Both the position numbers and the translations under genes were made by a program. Shown here piece after piece: positions 61,657 to 64,000 of a stretch of 64,000 nt of DNA; position 1 is the first letter of the stretch, and each line of letters begins with the position of its first letter. The DNA is taken from NCBI RefSeq assembly GCF_020421205.1, contig NZ_JAIZZH010000001.1:372001-436000 (forward strand), in the 5' to 3' direction. The stretch comes from Hymenobacter pini (GTDB lineage Bacteria > Bacteroidota > Bacteroidia > Cytophagales > Hymenobacteraceae). Below the pieces are notes generated by a model that had not been told where the DNA came from, did not search any database, and saw nothing but the letters and a program-made list of their open reading frames with translations.

Positions 61657-64000
61657 TTATAGTTTTTGCAGCCTGACTATGTGCTGCTGGTTCTGAGTTT
61701 GCACGCGTATCAGGTAGAGGCCAGCCGGGTAGCCACTCAAATTGAGCGTAGCCTGTCCAGTTTGGAGCCTTTGCACACTAAGCACCTGACCTACCGCCGA
61801 AAGTATTTGCACAGTGCCAGCGCCGCCCGGCACCGATACGTTTACAAAACCAGTAGTAGGGTTCGGGTACACTGCTAGCTGTGTTGCGTTGGCTTGGGTG
61901 GTAGGCAGAACCTGCTGGTAACGCGTAGCCGCGGCCGTGGCTGCGGCTTGCAACTGAGCCAGAGTAGGGGCCGCCAGTACGGCAAACACCACCGTGGCCG
62001 AATCGGCGGGGGCCAGGAAGGGCAGCACGGCCCCGGTTACTTGCGAGGCGTCGGTGCCGTTCGGAAACTCAGCTTCGGCGGTTCCGCTGCTCAGGGCCAG
62101 AAATTTCTCGGCGCCGCTGAAGCCATTAGCCAGATACACCGGCATGCCTGCGGGGGCTTGGTTATCGATGGCGAAGGCGCTGGTCTGGCCCCCGCTCAGG
62201 TGTTGCACGCCCGCGTAGAGGCGGGGAGCCGCGGGGTCGAACTGATACTGCAACCGCCGGGAGGCATCCCAGGCCACCGCGTTGCGGCTGCCTTCCCCGG
62301 GCAGGTCCCAATCCATAAACAGCCCCACGTATAGCGGTTTGAGGGTGTCGGGAGTCAGGTTGGTTAGCCGGTATTCCAGCAGCACATAGTCGCGGTGCGG
62401 GGCCGCCGCCCAGGCGTAGGCATGCTGCCGAATGCGCACCCCTACGGTGCGGCCCTTGGTAAGAGAAGGCAATGAGTCCCGGAACACACTGCTGGCCTCC
62501 TGATCGGCGCGCAAAGGGCGAGCCAACAGGGCAGCCCGCGACAATGTCCAGAAATCTGCGTCGGCTCCGCGCCGGTCATTGCGCAGGTTGTCGGATACCC
62601 GGCTGGGAGAGGTAGCTACCAGCAGCCCGCCTTCGGCCAGTAGCGGCGCGCCCTGGCGGTAGCTCACGCCTTCGCCCACCGTAGCGCCCAGGTCGTCGTA
62701 CCCAATCGAACCCCGGCTGGTCAGGGTCAGGTTTATGTTATTGACGTTTAGAACTACATAATCGGGGTTCAGCACTACGGTTTCGTACTGGTCTTCCTGG
62801 TAGCCGGTGGCCGCATCCTGCAGCCGGTAGCGGATAATGGCTTTGGTGTTGAGGGGCGTGCCCGCAACCACGGCCAACCGGAAGGGCGCAACGGCATTGG
62901 TGCGCTGCTCCAGGGTAACCAACGGCCCGGCCGCAAACGAGCCCTGCCGCACCAGCAAGTACGGCGACAGGGAGGTCAGCGTAACGGACAGGTTGCTGAT
63001 GGGCTGTAGCAGGTTCTGCACCTGCACAGTCAGGCGCAGGGTGTCACCGGGGGCGTAGCTGGGCCGGGCCGGGGCGTACGTGCGGGCCACCACGCGGGCG
63101 GAGCGTTGCCCCGCTTCCGTCACGGCGCGTAACACGTTCAGACGGCCTGAACCAATACGGCCGGCGTAGGCGGCATTGCCCGGCAGGGCATCAATGTTAT
63201 CGGTAGTGCGGCGCAGCTGGGCGGCCACCTGGGCCGCGTTGTATTGCGGAAACCGCACCCGCACTAAGCCGGCTGCCCCGGCCACCAGCGGGGCGGCAAA
63301 CGACGAGCCGCCCACCGCGAAATAGTCAGAATCGGTGTTGCCCAGTGTGGTCAAAATCTGGGTGCCAGGAGCCGATAAATCGACGCGGCGGCTGAATGTG
63401 GCGTTAGCGCTCCGCTCATCGGAGGGCGTGAGGGTGGACACTGACAGTACGTGCTCGTAGCTGGCGGGGTAAAAGTCGAGGTCGGCGGGGGTATTGCCAG
63501 CGGCGGCAACCACCACCGCATCGTGGTTGATGGCGGCGTAGCGAATCACGTCCTGCTCGAAGCGGGAATAGCCTCCTACTCCACCCCAGGATAAGTTAAT
63601 CACCTGACAACCATGGTCGGCGGCGTACACTATGGCTTCATAACCAGCAAAGGAGCCGACAAGCGTGCTGGAGTAGATTTTGAGCGGCAGAAACCGGCAC
63701 CGGTACCCAACGCCCGCAATGCCCTTACCGTTGTTGGTAGCCGCCGCCGCGCAGCCGGCCACCAGTACGCCGTGCACACTGTTCGATTCGCGGGTGGGGT
63801 CATTGTCGTTGTCGGCAAAGTCCCAGCCGTTGTAGTTGTCTATGTAGCCATCTTGGTCGTTGTCGATGCCGTCGATGGGGTCCCGCCGGTTGCGCTGTAT
63901 TTGTGTTGTCAGGTCTTCGTGCGTGAGGCGGGTGCCGCCGTCCACAATGGCAATGGTAATGGCAGTATCGCCTTGGGTTACGTCCCAGGCCCGGTAAGCC
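61657..64000 (-). CDS. Subtilisin-like S8 peptidase with T9SS type A sorting domain (5' partial)
   Basis: About 781 residues are visible; the frame is open to the right edge, so the start lies outside. The catalytic triad is present: Asp in TIAIVDGGTRLTHEDL, His in SVHGVLVAG, Ser in GGSSFAAPLVAG, with AAAGNTPADL as the oxyanion Asn. After the peptidase come beta-rich modules (about 280-600), then a type A sorting domain at the end (LAVYPNPTTGFVNVSV, LYLIRVQTQ). It is an outer surface or secreted protease of unknown substrate. Confidence 0.93.
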   Translation of the reverse strand, partial: AYRAWDVTQGDTAITIAIVDGGTRLTHEDLTTQIQRNRRDPIDGIDNDQDGYIDNYNGWDFADNDNDPTRESNSVHGVLVAGCAAAATNNGKGIAGVGYRCRFLPLKIYSSTLVGSFAGYEAIVYAADHGCQVINLSWGGVGGYSRFEQDVIRYAAINHDAVVVAAAGNTPADLDFYPASYEHVLSVSTLTPSDERSANATFSRRVDLSAPGTQILTTLGNTDSDYFAVGGSSFAAPLVAGAAGLVRVRFPQYNAAQVAAQLRRTTDNIDALPGNAAYAGRIGSGRLNVLRAVTEAGQRSARVVARTYAPARPSYAPGDTLRLTVQVQNLLQPISNLSVTLTSLSPYLLVRQGSFAAGPLVTLEQRTNAVAPFRLAVVAGTPLNTKAIIRYRLQDAATGYQEDQYETVVLNPDYVVLNVNNINLTLTSRGSIGYDDLGATVGEGVSYRQGAPLLAEGGLLVATSPSRVSDNLRNDRRGADADFWTLSRAALLARPLRADQEASSVFRDSLPSLTKGRTVGVRIRQHAYAWAAAPHRDYVLLEYRLTNLTPDTLKPLYVGLFMDWDLPGEGSRNAVAWDASRRLQYQFDPAAPRLYAGVQHLSGGQTSAFAIDNQAPAGMPVYLANGFSGAEKFLALSSGTAEAEFPNGTDASQVTGAVLPFLAPADSATVVFAVLAAPTLAQLQAAATAAATRYQQVLPTTQANATQLAVYPNPTTGFVNVSVPGGAGTVQILSAVGQVLSVQRLQTGQATLNLSGYPAGLYLIRVQTQNQQHIVRLQKL

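Noticed and set aside
63945..63947. GTG as the start of the S8 peptidase
   Set aside because: It lies in the catalytic Asp motif (IVDGG), and the frame stays open to the window edge, so the gene is truncated by the window.

Overview
The window is a single chromosomal piece of a high-GC member of the Bacteroidota, most likely a Hymenobacter-like cytophagalean. The reasons are: type IX secretion (T9SS) sorting domains of both A and B type, TonB receptors with carboxypeptidase-like regulatory domains, an HYC_CC_PP protein, a cytochrome b558-type SdhC, a CrtW-type carotenoid ketolase, a meso-diaminopimelate type MurE, and promoter candidates that fit the Bacteroidota TTG-N20-TAnnTTTG pattern. No rRNA, tRNA, CRISPR array, prophage or intact transposase was seen.

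Layout. 0-7.6 kb: an unknown partial gene, two exported proteins, ispH next to crtW, a TPR sensor kinase whose 3' end overlaps a convergent LytTR response regulator, and an orphan gene. 7.6-10.9 kb (minus): HYC_CC_PP protein, TonB receptor and HMA-domain protein, probably for metal (copper) handling. 11.1-28.0 kb (plus): a complete Bacteroidota division and cell wall (dcw) cluster, mraZ-rsmH-ftsL-ftsI-murE-mraY-murD-ftsW-murG-murC-ftsQ-ftsA-ftsZ. 28.0-36.1 kb: a 56-residue lipoprotein, an acyltransferase, a di-heme peroxidase, a ClC channel, then a minus-strand group (Cys-rich protein, MbnP, MbnH-like di-heme enzyme, beta-barrel protein) that looks like a copper site maturation module. 36.1-39.7 kb: sdhCAB. 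39.9-64 kb: T9SS cargo, fabD, folK, polyprenyl synthase, P450, GH53 galactanase, TlpA-like lipoprotein, aconitase, TonB receptor, NadR, carbonic anhydrase and an S8 peptidase running off the right edge.

The most unusual signal is not a gene. At least eight gaps hold an element made of two inverted arms of about 25-40 nt around a spacer of about 10-90 nt, and in most cases the element starts within a few bases of a stop codon. Five lie inside the dcw operon (murE/mraY, mraY/murD, murD/ftsW, ftsW/murG, ftsA/ftsZ), one in sdhB/sdhA, one after the P450 gene and one upstream of aconitase. Two have perfect 33- and 34-bp arms and share a GATTACC heptamer in the spacer. Others have arms built from short degenerate tandem units. 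A half-element separates murG from murC, and a similar simple-sequence patch is read in frame inside murC. They look like several families of REP/MITE-like elements that insert where they do least harm, and they may shape RNA stability inside the division operon.

Gene starts were moved to internal ATG/GTG/TTG codons where signal peptides or family N-termini required it. All functional names rest on motifs read by eye.
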